Positions 43,549-52,726 of a DNA stretch of 64,000 bases are shown in pieces. The notes below the pieces were generated by a model. The model was not told where the DNA came from and ran no database searches. It saw only the letters and a list, made by a program, of their open reading frames with translations. The stretch is from Ogataea parapolymorpha DL-1 (Eukaryota > Ascomycota > Pichiomycetes > Pichiales > Pichiaceae): contig NC_027865.1 in the NCBI RefSeq assembly GCF_000187245.1, positions 1-64,000 on the forward strand. Reading direction: 5' to 3'. Position 1 is the first letter of the stretch, and the number at the start of each line of letters is the position of its first letter. Position numbers and translations under genes: made by a program.

Positions 43549-45150
43549 ATGTCTGAAAAATCAAGCACACAGGAAGTTCAGGTGAACACCCTTGATTCCG
43601 GTTCCAAATGGAAAAGCTGGCTCTTTTCCAAGGAAAACCACAGAGAGATCACAAAGAAGTATGCGGACGAGACCCTTGATCTGATGGACCAGCATGACGC
43701 CAAGGTGGCGGAGATCAGTCCGGAGCAGGAAAAGAAGCTTGTTCGCAAGCTCTGGTTCACGGTGCTGCCGCTAGTGTGTCTGGTCAATGCCACGCTGTTT
43801 GTGGACAAGAATGCCATCAGTTATGCGTCTTTGACAGGGGTGTTTCAGGACATGAACCTGACGACGCAAGAGTATAACAATATCCAGACGTATTTCTATG
43901 TTGGGTACCTGCTGGGCCAGTTCCCGTCGCATCTGGTGTTCCAGAAACTGCCAATCTCCAAGTACGTGACCTTTGTCACGGCGACGTGGTGCCTGCTGTC
44001 GCTTTGCACGCTTGGTTGCAAGACTTATGGCGGGCTGTCTGCTTTGCGGTTTTTCTTGGGATTTTTCGAGTCCGGTATAACTCCATGCGTCGAGCACACG
44101 ATAACCATGTTTTTCACGGTCGAGGAGCAGGCAATCGTCAACCCTATCTTCTGGGTTTCCTGTATCGGAGTTGACATCCCGTGTGGGTTTGTCTCGTACG
44201 CGTTGCAACACACCACGGTCTGGAGACCGTGGAAATGGTACTGGCTATATGTTGGGCTTCTTTCCGCTCTCGTGTCGGTGATCTGCTTCTTTATCTATCC
44301 AGATAACCCAGCCACGGCAAAATTCCTCAGCGTCGAGGAGAAGGTGCACATTGTCCGTCGCGTCAAAAAAAGCTCCAGATCCTCGATCGAGCAGAAAACG
44401 TTCAAAACCTACCAGTTCATCGAAACCATCAAAGACCCGATCACGTGGCTGTTTGTGGTGGCGATCTTCCTCAACATGCTCGAAAACTCCACCACGTACG
44501 AGGCCTCGATCGTGTACAAGGCGCTTGGCTTCAGCAACCTGACGACAACGCTTTTAATGGTGGTGCAAACCGGGTTTGGCGTTTTCGCTGCCATCGCCGG
44601 CTCAATAGCACTAAGAATCTTCCGCAGACAGTCCGTCTACGTTGCGTGTGTCTGTTTGTCTGTTGCGTGGCTGGGCGGCATGCTTGCGGTCACCATGCCG
44701 TACGATAACAAGCCGGGCATTCTTGCCGGTATTTTCATGACCCGGCCAAATGGTACCGCCTACATTATTATCTTTTCCCTGTGCACCACGACGGCCGCTG
44801 GCTACACGAAAAAACTCACGAGAACTGCGCTTTTCATGGTGGCCTACTCGGTAGCAAACTTCATTTCGCCGCAGCTGTGGCAGTCTGAGTACGCTCCGCG
44901 GTACATTGTGTCCTGGAGCGTCCAGATCGTGTGCTCGTTCACGCTGTGTCCGCTGTGCCTGCTGGTGATCAGGTTCATTCTCCTGAGACGCAACAAACAA
45001 AGACTGGCTGCAATGGAGAACGACGACGGACAAGACTACGGCTACATCGACGTGAACGGCGAGAACGGCGAGATTGTGCGCCAAAAAGTGGACGTTTCCA
45101 TGCTGGACCTGACCGACCTCGAAAATAAGAAATTTATATATCCTTTATAA
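43549..45150 (+). CDS. Dal5-family MFS permease (organic anion/sulfonate type)
   Basis: The 533-residue protein is a second member of the anion:cation symporter group, distinct from the one at 3500. It shows VLPLVCLVNATLFVDKNAISYASLTG at segment 1, YLLGQFPSHLVFQKLPISKY, RFFLGFFESGITPCVEH and about 12 segments, with a long acidic C-terminus ending in FIYPL. The family includes allantoate, nicotinate, cysteine and sulfonate permeases. The convergent neighbour is a 2-oxoglutarate dioxygenase of the TauD superfamily whose stop codon directly abuts this one, so sulfonate or another oxidisable acid is a candidate substrate. Start is ATG 43549, with TATATAAA 25 bases before it. Confidence 0.82.
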   Translation: MSEKSSTQEVQVNTLDSGSKWKSWLFSKENHREITKKYADETLDLMDQHDAKVAEISPEQEKKLVRKLWFTVLPLVCLVNATLFVDKNAISYASLTGVFQDMNLTTQEYNNIQTYFYVGYLLGQFPSHLVFQKLPISKYVTFVTATWCLLSLCTLGCKTYGGLSALRFFLGFFESGITPCVEHTITMFFTVEEQAIVNPIFWVSCIGVDIPCGFVSYALQHTTVWRPWKWYWLYVGLLSALVSVICFFIYPDNPATAKFLSVEEKVHIVRRVKKSSRSSIEQKTFKTYQFIETIKDPITWLFVVAIFLNMLENSTTYEASIVYKALGFSNLTTTLLMVVQTGFGVFAAIAGSIALRIFRRQSVYVACVCLSVAWLGGMLAVTMPYDNKPGILAGIFMTRPNGTAYIIIFSLCTTTAAGYTKKLTRTALFMVAYSVANFISPQLWQSEYAPRYIVSWSVQIVCSFTLCPLCLLVIRFILLRRNKQRLAAMENDDGQDYGYIDVNGENGEIVRQKVDVSMLDLTDLENKKFIYPL

Positions 45151-46227
45151 CTAATTTCTACTCCAAGGCTCGTACTCTGGTTTATTTTTCTGGTCCCACA
45201 TGCTCACCAAAATGTGCCTTTCGCCGGCCCAGGGCTCCCGTCCGTGGCTGACCTGGTGGTTGTCCACAATCGCAATGTCGCCTTCCTGCCACTCGTGGCG
45301 GTACGCCAGCTTGATCGACTGCTCCAGCAGCTCGTCCAGATATTTGGTAGGGATAGGCTCTGAGTTATCGTAATCCAAAGCGGCGGTTTTCTGGTACGCA
45401 TTGGACTTGAACTTGCTGTCGGCATAGTAGGCTGCAATGCTGTTGAACAGCACCGGATACGACTCTGTTCCCGACACTTTGTAGTTGCGAATCGGCTTGG
45501 AGTGCTGGCCAACGATAAGGTCGTTGTTCTCGTCGAAATAGTAGTCCTTGCTTACATATTCCTCCACCAGCAGACTTGCTTTCTTCTTCTGCGTCTCCAA
45601 GTCTTCGCTGCTGTCCAGATCCCTGCCGAAACAGAAATAGTCTTTCCAGGCGGTGTTATTGTCGGTTTCCAGCGGCCAGGTCTGTTTCATGTACAGACCT
45701 TTATTTCCAAGCTCGGTCAAAAAATCGGGATATATCTGCTCCAGAGCGGCGAAAAGCTCGCCGCCGTGCACGAGAGGCGTTGCTCCGCCAGTGGCGTTGT
45801 ACTTGGCGCACACGAAAAACAGCTTGCTGGGGTATTTCAGAAACCTTGAAAATTCGTTGTGCTGATAAATAGCCAGATCGCTTGGTCCCTCGTTTGCAGT
45901 GGACAGATGTGGAGTAATGATGGTCCGCTTGGCGGTCACTCCCGTCTGCTCGAACTCCTCGTCTCCGCTGCTCGTTGCAATGGCCTCCACGTACCGCGAG
46001 ATTACCTCTGGATCGGTCGTGCCTGTGTGCCGGAGAACCACAACGCCGTGATTTTTCAGCTGCTCGTTGAAAAACCCGCGCGCGCCAAGCTCCGCCAGGA
46101 AGGCCGCCACCTCGTCCGGCGAGTGGCTGCCGTCGTCGTTGTGTAAGTTGTACGCAACGGGGAATTCGCGGCCCCGGAAGACGTGTGCGTGGGGTAGCAA
46201 GATCTTCTCTAGGTTAAGAACAGTCAT
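45151..46227 (-). CDS. Clavaminate-synthase-like Fe(II)/2-oxoglutarate dioxygenase
   Basis: The 358-residue protein belongs to the TauD/TfdA superfamily. The iron site looks like His-x-Glu in YQHNEFSRF (about residues 140-148), not the His-x-Asp of TauD and Jlp1, with the distal His in VSHGREPW near 330. YPSKLFFVCAKYNATGGATPL next to it resembles the clavaminate-synthase-like branch also found in plants. It should couple oxidation of an unknown substrate to decarboxylation of 2-oxoglutarate. Upstream are TATATA at 46265-46270 and an inverted TGTGGC repeat at 46316-46331. The partner permease is tail-to-tail with no gap. A sulfonate role is possible but unproven. Confidence 0.82.
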   Translation of the reverse strand: MTVLNLEKILLPHAHVFRGREFPVAYNLHNDDGSHSPDEVAAFLAELGARGFFNEQLKNHGVVVLRHTGTTDPEVISRYVEAIATSSGDEEFEQTGVTAKRTIITPHLSTANEGPSDLAIYQHNEFSRFLKYPSKLFFVCAKYNATGGATPLVHGGELFAALEQIYPDFLTELGNKGLYMKQTWPLETDNNTAWKDYFCFGRDLDSSEDLETQKKKASLLVEEYVSKDYYFDENNDLIVGQHSKPIRNYKVSGTESYPVLFNSIAAYYADSKFKSNAYQKTAALDYDNSEPIPTKYLDELLEQSIKLAYRHEWQEGDIAIVDNHQVSHGREPWAGERHILVSMWDQKNKPEYEPWSRN

Positions 46228-46315
46228 GATAAGTCAGAATGAGCTCAAACTAAATGAGCTGAGTTATATAGTACCCCAGATCAGTAACTACGACGGAGAA
46301 ACACCCGCTTCCGGA

Positions 46316-46331
46316 TGTGGCGAGAGCCACA
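46316..46331. promoter_or_regulatory. Inverted repeat TGTGGC-N4-GCCACA
   Basis: Perfect 6-base arms flank GAGA, about 90-105 bases upstream of the dioxygenase start and next to a CTTATC GATA core (46333-46338). TGTGGC is the core of the Met31/Met32 sulfur-limitation element of baker's yeast; whether Ogataea uses it the same way is unknown. Confidence 0.4.
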
Positions 46332-46374
46332 CCTTATCTGCTTTTATTTCCTAATCGGGAAGGCGATCTCCGCA

Positions 46375-47877
46375 TCAAATAGTCACCTGGTCCAGACGTT
46401 CAAGATCGGCTGCCGAAAACTCTAGGTCTGTGTCTGTGCACAGAACCGCCGTGTCAAACCTTCTCTTTTCGTCCCTCTCTATATGCTCCTCCTTCAGCAA
46501 ATAATTGTCCACCCTGATGTCTTGCGGATCTTTCCATCTGAATAGCTCCGTGTACTCGTTTTCGCGGCCCAGCACCCTGTCCACCACAGTCTTACCCAGA
46601 ACAGGCAGAAACTTGAATGCGTGCGACGAGCCGCCAGTAGCAACGATTAGGTTTTGGTAGCCAGGCACAAAGTCAATCACAAAGTCGCTGTTAATGGCGT
46701 CCGTATACCACAACAATTTTGTCTTCAATTTTACCCCTGGTAGCTGCACCACATCGGGAGCTACTGCCATTAGAATTTCCTTGGCTTCTTGGACAACACT
46801 TTTTGGCAGCCTCTCATCACCGAGCGTCTTGGGCATTGAAACATAGTGGTCGCCAACCCGCTCTGGATTCAAGTACTTTCTCTGTCTGGTGTTGATTTTC
46901 AGAATTCCTTCCTTTCTGGTTGGCGGAAAAAAAGCAAACCCGCCCTCGCCCACGTCGTGGTTTTTGTTGCGGTCGTGCTCGCTGCTGGTCGTCTTCCACT
47001 GCAGGTGGGGGTATTCTGAGTACTTGTCGATTAGATCTTGCCGGGTCTTGGGGATCTCGAGATACACAATATTGGCGAGCGATGCGTGGATGCGGTGCTG
47101 CAGCTGGGGCACGAGCGACTCGGTCCATGGGCCAGAGCTCACAATCACAAGGTCTGCCGCGTGGTGCTGGCCGTCCGCGGTGATAATCCCGCCAATAACG
47201 TCCCCGGTTGAAATTTTGTCGCTGAATGTTCCCTGCTCACCGTAGTGAAATTTCACACCCGCGTGCTCCAGCAGGATTTTCACGAAAAAACACGCCTTGT
47301 CGGCCTTGAGCATGCGCCCGATGCCGTCCAGTGTGCCGGAGACCGTGGAGATCTTGCCCCGCTGCTGCAGATCGCGCACTACGGCGAGTTTCCTGCGGAA
47401 TCCCAGCAGTTTCGCCCGCAGCAGGTCTTCGTCGGAATTGATGTCAAACTGAGTAGCACGCAACCCCAGTCTTTTAAAGCCCTCGAGGTTCTCTTTTTCG
47501 ACTGGAGCCATCTCAGACGTGTCGGAGATCCGCAGTCCACCCGACAGCCGGATCAATTCCAGGTCATCGTCTATAAACCGCGCCTTGTCCGCTTCTGGAA
47601 GCTGCTGGATCTCCTCATTCCATTTCTCCCACACATCCAGGGCCTCGACAGCAAGCTTTGAATACAGCGTCTTGGTCTCGTAGTAGACGCGGAAAAACTT
47701 GTTAATGTCGCCGCTGGCGCTATCGGACCCGCGCAATGGGTGGTACTTGGTCTCGTTGTAGTTGGTGCGGTCGAATATATGGATATTCGTGTACCCGTTC
47801 TGCACCAGGTGGTAGGCTGCCGAAAGCCCGAACACGCCAGAGCCCACGATGATGATCTTGGCCTGTTTGTCGTACAT
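46375..47877 (-). CDS. FAD-dependent amine oxidase (fructosyl-amine/pipecolate/saccharopine type)
   Basis: The 500-residue protein belongs to the DAO/monomeric sarcosine oxidase family. The FAD loop IIIVGSGVFGLSAAYHL lies at 7-23, followed by SDSASGDINKFFR, VIVSSGPWTESLVPQL and a C-terminal VATGGSSHAFKFLPVLG. Relatives oxidise fructosyl amino acids, pipecolate, sarcosine or saccharopine. The position that normally carries the covalent-FAD cysteine (pattern LCWYTD) reads KLLWYTDAINSDFVID here, so flavin is probably not bound through that Cys. No peroxisomal SKL-type tail is present. Start ATG 47877 is chosen because a TTTTTATA element lies at 47902-47909; Met at 47895 is an alternative. It is divergent from the regulator at 48003 over 125 bases. 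Confidence 0.82.
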   Translation of the reverse strand: MYDKQAKIIIVGSGVFGLSAAYHLVQNGYTNIHIFDRTNYNETKYHPLRGSDSASGDINKFFRVYYETKTLYSKLAVEALDVWEKWNEEIQQLPEADKARFIDDDLELIRLSGGLRISDTSEMAPVEKENLEGFKRLGLRATQFDINSDEDLLRAKLLGFRRKLAVVRDLQQRGKISTVSGTLDGIGRMLKADKACFFVKILLEHAGVKFHYGEQGTFSDKISTGDVIGGIITADGQHHAADLVIVSSGPWTESLVPQLQHRIHASLANIVYLEIPKTRQDLIDKYSEYPHLQWKTTSSEHDRNKNHDVGEGGFAFFPPTRKEGILKINTRQRKYLNPERVGDHYVSMPKTLGDERLPKSVVQEAKEILMAVAPDVVQLPGVKLKTKLLWYTDAINSDFVIDFVPGYQNLIVATGGSSHAFKFLPVLGKTVVDRVLGRENEYTELFRWKDPQDIRVDNYLLKEEHIERDEKRRFDTAVLCTDTDLEFSAADLERLDQVTI

Positions 47878-48002
47878 GGCAAAAACCCCTGGCATGCCGC
47901 TATTTTTATACGCGGAGCAGGTCTGCCCAAACCAGTGAGCTGTGGCTCGGCTCCACAATAATGGAAAATTTGCAGATAAGCGGGAAATTTTAATTTTTTT
48001 CA

Positions 48003-49916
48003 ATGTCCGCAAAGACGATCCCTGGAGTCCAACAGTTCCGTGTTCCGGAGTTGCACAAGAGCAAAGCCAGGGCATGTGTGACCTGCCGTGAGAGGAAGCG
48101 CAGATGCACTTTGGAATTGCCCGTCTGTAGCTACTGTCACATGCGAAAAAGGCCATGTGTCTATCCGTCGCAAACGTCTCCCGGCCCTGACAAGTCAGCT
48201 GAAACGCTGTCCGAAAAGCCACTTGAAAAGCCGGCTGAAACCCAAGCTGGCACCACCACAGCAAACAAAGTTCCCCGCGCGCTCTGGCCGGGTTCCAGTG
48301 CCGGCAGCGAACTCAAGCCGGAAATGAGAGCCGGCCCCGTTTTTACGAGCATTTTGAGCCCGTCGCTGTGTCTGGCGACCGGCGAAGTGTCGCCGGATTT
48401 TCGGCTTCTGCGCTCGTATCTCCCCGAAAAGCGCGACGCAGACACGCTGATCGACCGGTACCAGAGCTCAATCCACCCAGTGGTGCCGATTTTCGACCTG
48501 CGCTCGTTTCTTCCGCACTACGAGCTGTTTTGGGACAACGATAAAAACGCGTCGCTCGAGTTTTATATCGTGCTGCTCACAATTCTGTACGCTGCGTCGG
48601 TCGCCGAGTTTGAGGAGATGTCAATCGATAACCAATTTGGGCCCCATAGCGATGCGCTTGTCGCCAAAATGAAGTATTACGTGGGTGCGACCGAAATTGC
48701 GCTCGCGATGCACGGCTTCCCCACCAAAGTCGCTCTCGTAGACCTCCAGGCGTCGTTTATTCTTCACTACGTGCTGCGGTCCGACTGCCGCACGGACGAT
48801 TGCGGCTCTGTCGGGTATCTCGTGCGGCTGGCGCAGCTGCTCGAGCTGCAGCGCGACCCCTGGAGCTACCACCGCATTGCGGACGCCAGAGACGTGCAAC
48901 AACGCCGCATTCTGTGGTGGCAGATCTACTACCTCGACTGCACGACAGCGCTCTCGACGCGGATGCCACCCATCATCGTCGAGGGCGAGCACGACACGCT
49001 ATTCCCGGCAGAGTACACCAAGTCCGGCACAGGCGACTTCGTGCTCGACGCGCACGTGACCTTCGCGAACCGCCGGTTCGGCTGGGCCGTGGTGTGCAGC
49101 CGCATTTTGCGGCTCGCGTTCCGGCTACAGACACCGTCTGACGAAGACTGGTTTGCGCTGCGCAGGGACATAGATAACCTGGCACTGCAGTGCTCTGCCG
49201 CGACACAGCGCCTGCTAGACAACGCGCGCACAATCCACGCCGACTGGCTCGCGTTCAGCACCGCTGTCATCTCGTCGCTTGCTGACCGGTGTCACGTGCT
49301 CGTCGATCTCTCGCTGCAGAAACATCCGGACCACGAGGGCACGTTTGGCAACCCGGAGACCTCGTCTGTGTCTGACGTGCAGCTGCGCACGGTGAGTCCC
49401 GAGTTCGAGGAGAGCCAGATCCATTTGCTGCAGCAGTATCTGTCGTACGGCTCGATGCCGAAAAATAAGCGTTATCTCTGGGAGATCCGCAAGTTCCAGC
49501 CGATCCAGACGATTTTGGCGCTGTTGCGCAGCCTGATCGCCGACATCGCGTGTCTGGACCGCGGAGTGCATTCGTCGGAGGCCATCCATGCGCTCGAGGC
49601 GAGCGTCAAGGTGCGCGTTTTGGCGGACGCGGTGCAAAATCTCGGGTATTTGGCCGACCACACGACACCGCTGTGTAAACAGCGATGGTCTCTTGTGAAG
49701 GAGCTCAAACACGCAACCTGGCAGCAGGTGTTTGGCCGGCCTCAAAGTCCGCAGGATCCGGGCCATTCTGCCGCCTCCACGCAAAGCGACGAGTCGCTGC
49801 TCTCCGACGAGGCCTGGGCGCAGATTCTCAGCGAGCTCGGCAAGGTGCACCAGAAGATCGACGAAAATATCAGCGTCAAGATCTGGGACAATGACGCCGG
49901 CCACTACACGTTGTAA
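48003..49916 (+). CDS. Zn2Cys6 transcription factor
   Basis: The 637-residue regulator has a canonical zinc cluster at Cys25, 28, 35, 42, 45 and 52 with the basic stretch RERKRR. A linker rich in Lys/Pro/Thr follows. The fungal transcription-factor domain spans roughly 150-450, with YLVRLAQLLELQRDPWSYHRIADAR and QQRRILWWQIYYLDCTTALSTRMPPI near 265-325. The gene is G+C-rich. It shares a 125-base divergent promoter with the FAD oxidase, so that gene is its most likely target, together with the dipeptidase that converges on it (14 bases between stops). Confidence 0.88.
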   Translation: MSAKTIPGVQQFRVPELHKSKARACVTCRERKRRCTLELPVCSYCHMRKRPCVYPSQTSPGPDKSAETLSEKPLEKPAETQAGTTTANKVPRALWPGSSAGSELKPEMRAGPVFTSILSPSLCLATGEVSPDFRLLRSYLPEKRDADTLIDRYQSSIHPVVPIFDLRSFLPHYELFWDNDKNASLEFYIVLLTILYAASVAEFEEMSIDNQFGPHSDALVAKMKYYVGATEIALAMHGFPTKVALVDLQASFILHYVLRSDCRTDDCGSVGYLVRLAQLLELQRDPWSYHRIADARDVQQRRILWWQIYYLDCTTALSTRMPPIIVEGEHDTLFPAEYTKSGTGDFVLDAHVTFANRRFGWAVVCSRILRLAFRLQTPSDEDWFALRRDIDNLALQCSAATQRLLDNARTIHADWLAFSTAVISSLADRCHVLVDLSLQKHPDHEGTFGNPETSSVSDVQLRTVSPEFEESQIHLLQQYLSYGSMPKNKRYLWEIRKFQPIQTILALLRSLIADIACLDRGVHSSEAIHALEASVKVRVLADAVQNLGYLADHTTPLCKQRWSLVKELKHATWQQVFGRPQSPQDPGHSAASTQSDESLLSDEAWAQILSELGKVHQKIDENISVKIWDNDAGHYTL

Positions 49917-49929
49917 ACAGCTAATTCTC

Positions 49930-51192
49930 TTATTTAGGATCGTACTCGCCCTCCACGTCCTTGAAAGTGTACCGCTTGGCGTCGTAGAACATGTCTGGCG
50001 TCGATTTCGCAGTCGCCGCGCCGGGAAACAACTCCGGACACAGCGTGATGTACTTCGGGAATCGCCACTGTCTGCCCGACCAGTTTGTCTCGACGGGCAG
50101 CTCGTTCTTCAGTGCCTCAGAAACCAGTTCGCACTCTTTCCACACACGCAGCACATTCAGCCCCATAAACTTGCGAATATCCTCGTGCGTAGCTCCGGAC
50201 TTTTCCCACACTTTGACGACGAGGTCGGGGAATTTGGATACATCCTCTAATCCCTTCGGTCCCGTGGCACCCATGCCATCGAAATCCGACCCGATCCCCA
50301 CATGGTCCCAGCCAATGAGGTTGACAATGTGCAGCACATGGTCGACGCAGTCGTCGATCGACGCGTCGGCAGCGTCGGGCTTCTTGATGAAGTTGGGCAC
50401 AAAATCCACACACACAACGCCGCCGTTCGTCTTCACCATCTGCAGCACGTCGTCCCGCACGTTCCGCTCGTGGTTTGTCAGAGTGTACGCCGAGCTGTGC
50501 GAAAAAATCACCGGCGCACGCGCAATCTCCAAAACGTCCACCATCGTCTTGTACGACACGTGACTCAGGTCCACCATCATGCCGATGCGGTTGAACTCGC
50601 GAATGCAGTCGCGGCCGTACGAGGTGAGGCCCTTGTCCTCCTTGCCGGCAATGACAGTCGTGCACGCGGTGGCAAACGGGTTGTCGCAGTTATGAGTCAG
50701 CGTGATGTAGCGCACGCCAAGGTCGTAGTACTGTCTCACCACGGCGAGCGACGTGTCCACCTGGTGCAGGCCCTCAACGCCCATTGTGACAGATATCATG
50801 TCGCCGTTCGACTCCTGGTAGCTGCGCAGCGCCTCATCCGCACTTGTCACAAATTTCATGCTCCGCGAGTACTTGTCGACGAGCCGTTTGATAATGTCGA
50901 CCTGCTCGAGCGTGTCCCGCACAATGCTGTTGGGTCTCTCAAAGTCCTGGTACAGCTCGTCGGGACTCGGGTAGTCCATCCAGCAGCTGAAGAACTGGAC
51001 GCCGACGCCGCCCTGCTTCATGCGGCGCAGGTCTGTCTGCGACACGAGCGGCTCGTCGAACCGGAACTTGTCCTCGTTGATTTCGTAGTGCAGCTGCCAT
51101 CTGAGCTGGTAGGGAAGGTCGTTGTGGACGTCAACGACAGGCGTCGCCTTTGATAGCCGCCGGAATTCCTCGTATAGATCTGACGCAGGCAT
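49930..51192 (-). CDS. Membrane-dipeptidase-type metallopeptidase (family M19)
   Basis: The 420-residue protein is a renal-dipeptidase homologue. Zinc-site signatures are VVDVHNDLPYQLRW near 20-33, GVEGLHQVD with the bridging Glu, LTHNCDNPFA, VDLSHVSYKT and FSHSSAYTLTNHERNV; GIGSDFDGMG lies near 305. It has no signal peptide, so the enzyme is probably cytosolic and cleaves dipeptides, possibly including D-residues or beta-lactam-like rings. I start at ATG 51192 (MPASDLYEEF); an earlier GTG is ignored. A TATTTATA element at 51216-51223 lies 24 bases upstream. Near the FAD oxidase and regulator it would supply amino acids or unusual peptides for nitrogen use (inference). Confidence 0.88.
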   Translation of the reverse strand: MPASDLYEEFRRLSKATPVVDVHNDLPYQLRWQLHYEINEDKFRFDEPLVSQTDLRRMKQGGVGVQFFSCWMDYPSPDELYQDFERPNSIVRDTLEQVDIIKRLVDKYSRSMKFVTSADEALRSYQESNGDMISVTMGVEGLHQVDTSLAVVRQYYDLGVRYITLTHNCDNPFATACTTVIAGKEDKGLTSYGRDCIREFNRIGMMVDLSHVSYKTMVDVLEIARAPVIFSHSSAYTLTNHERNVRDDVLQMVKTNGGVVCVDFVPNFIKKPDAADASIDDCVDHVLHIVNLIGWDHVGIGSDFDGMGATGPKGLEDVSKFPDLVVKVWEKSGATHEDIRKFMGLNVLRVWKECELVSEALKNELPVETNWSGRQWRFPKYITLCPELFPGAATAKSTPDMFYDAKRYTFKDVEGEYDPK

Positions 51193-51297
51193 GGCGGTAA
51201 GGGTGGGCTGCACGGGTATTTATAGGGCGTCGGATGCCGCTTTGGGAGAGAGATAAGACTTTTATTATCATAGCTTATGTAATCCCCAGTTTTTATC

Positions 51298-52068
51298 TCA
51301 GGCCGGGAAATCGGACTGGTCGTCGACGCGGACGAGCCTGCCGCTGTTGTATGGCGACAGCAATCCAATGGTAGTGACAACACCTTCAGCACTGGCTTCT
51401 GCGGTAATGCTATTATTCTTGACGTACTCAAGGAACGCGATAGAAGTCGGGTCGGTTGGGTTGCTTTTAGCCTTGTCAATAATATCTTGCGCACTGTTGG
51501 TAACAACGAGACCTGGGTGGACACCAACGTAGCTGAAGTTCTCACTGGCATTCTCCTCGCTTAGTCTTTTGATCACAAAGTTAAGTGCGGCCTTTGAAGC
51601 TCCGTAGGCGCCGACAGGTAGCGGCATGTAGGTGCCAATGGAACCTGCAATGCTGGAGGTGAAGACGACTTTCCGGGTGTTTTTCTTCAACAAGAAGCCG
51701 TGAGCGGCCTTATAAGCCTCAACAGCACCAACGGTGTTGGTCAAGTAGTGTTCGATGAAAGATTCTCTGGAGCACTCCAAAATTGGGTAATGAGACTTAG
51801 CAACTCCAGCGTTGATGATAGCCACATCAATACCATCTGTCAGCTTGGCAATTTCCTTCTCCAATTGTTCTTTGCAGTCCTCATGGGCGATGTCTATAAC
51901 GACAGTGTCAACGTTGGGTTTTTTGGCAAGCTCCAAGAGTTTGGAGGCAGTGTTTGCGGTTCTGTACGATCCAATAACATAGTTGTCTGGATTCTCGCTC
52001 AATTTGGTAGCAACAGCGAGTCCAATTCCTCTAGAGGCGCCGACGACGAGATAAACTGTTTGGGTCAT
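51298..52068 (-). CDS. Short-chain dehydrogenase, nor-1 ketoreductase-like
   Basis: The 256-residue SDR has VVGASRGIG at 8-16, NAG at 86-88, a catalytic Ser138/139 in FTSSIAGSIG and Tyr155-Lys159 in GAYGASKAALN. It matches the yeast/fungal group often annotated as norsolorinic-acid ketoreductase-like, whose true substrates in yeasts are mostly unknown. TATATAAAG (minus strand, 52112-52119) lies about 45 bases upstream of the ATG. Codon choice is strongly biased (GTT, TCT, GGT-type), suggesting good expression. It is the last accessory-type gene before the conserved block. Confidence 0.82.
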   Translation of the reverse strand: MTQTVYLVVGASRGIGLAVATKLSENPDNYVIGSYRTANTASKLLELAKKPNVDTVVIDIAHEDCKEQLEKEIAKLTDGIDVAIINAGVAKSHYPILECSRESFIEHYLTNTVGAVEAYKAAHGFLLKKNTRKVVFTSSIAGSIGTYMPLPVGAYGASKAALNFVIKRLSEENASENFSYVGVHPGLVVTNSAQDIIDKAKSNPTDPTSIAFLEYVKNNSITAEASAEGVVTTIGLLSPYNSGRLVRVDDQSDFPA

Positions 52069-52726
52069 AATACTGTCTTTGGTTAGTGATAAAACTACAT
52101 TTTAGGCTTCCTTTATATAGTCATTGGCCAAGGAACATTACGGCCTTCTCCGGCCTTACGATTTGAAAATAATTTGTAAGATTTATTTTCTCCGGAGTGC
52201 AGGCTCGGAGTTCGCTCTTTCTTACAAAGTGTGATTTATAAGGAAATTAGTTTTGCGTTCCAAGCGCCGAAATTCGTCCCGAGGCAGTCTCGGAGCAGAA
52301 TCGGCAAGAGAGCGGTCTGGGCACTGGGCGGAAGATTGCTGCTGCAGAAAACGCATGTGTAGCTAGGAGTTGCATGCCTAATTGCAACCGGTGTTCTTGT
52401 AGAATGTTTTACCGTTGTGTTTTGCTATTCTGTTTTGTCTGAATGTGCAACGCAATCGCTGTCCATGAGTTTTTGCGAGTCTACTGTGCTCTAGCAGAAT
52501 CAAGCGTATTTAAAAAAATCCCGTTATTAATTATATTCTGTTCACTACATTCCCTACTTCCTATTCACCTACCCATTGTAGACTGGCGGCCGGCACATTA
52601 GAACCAGCAACATAGGCAAGTCCCTTTGACCCTCGTGGCATGGCTTCTCATCTAGACACCGCCATATTCCAAGCCCCCTATCCTTCTTCAGGCTTAGATT
52701 TATTTTAATTTTTCAGAGTATTTCAT
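52069..52726. other. Intergenic boundary, no gene seen
   Basis: About 660 bases with no supported frame. It contains an imperfect CTTCTCCGGCC/TTTTCTCCGG repetition near 52145-52196 and AT-rich sequence around 52510-52550. It separates the accessory gene clusters from conserved single-copy genes. Confidence 0.5.

Noticed and set aside
45151..46227. Direct orthologue of Jlp1 sulfonate dioxygenase
   Set aside because: The iron motif is His-x-Glu rather than His-x-Asp and the flanking sequence is clavaminate-synthase-like.
52069..52726. tRNA gene or transposon remnant in the longer spacers
   Set aside because: I looked for T-loop words such as GGTTCGA with matching acceptor stems and for LTR-like termini in this and the other spacers and saw none; a tRNA scan would settle it.
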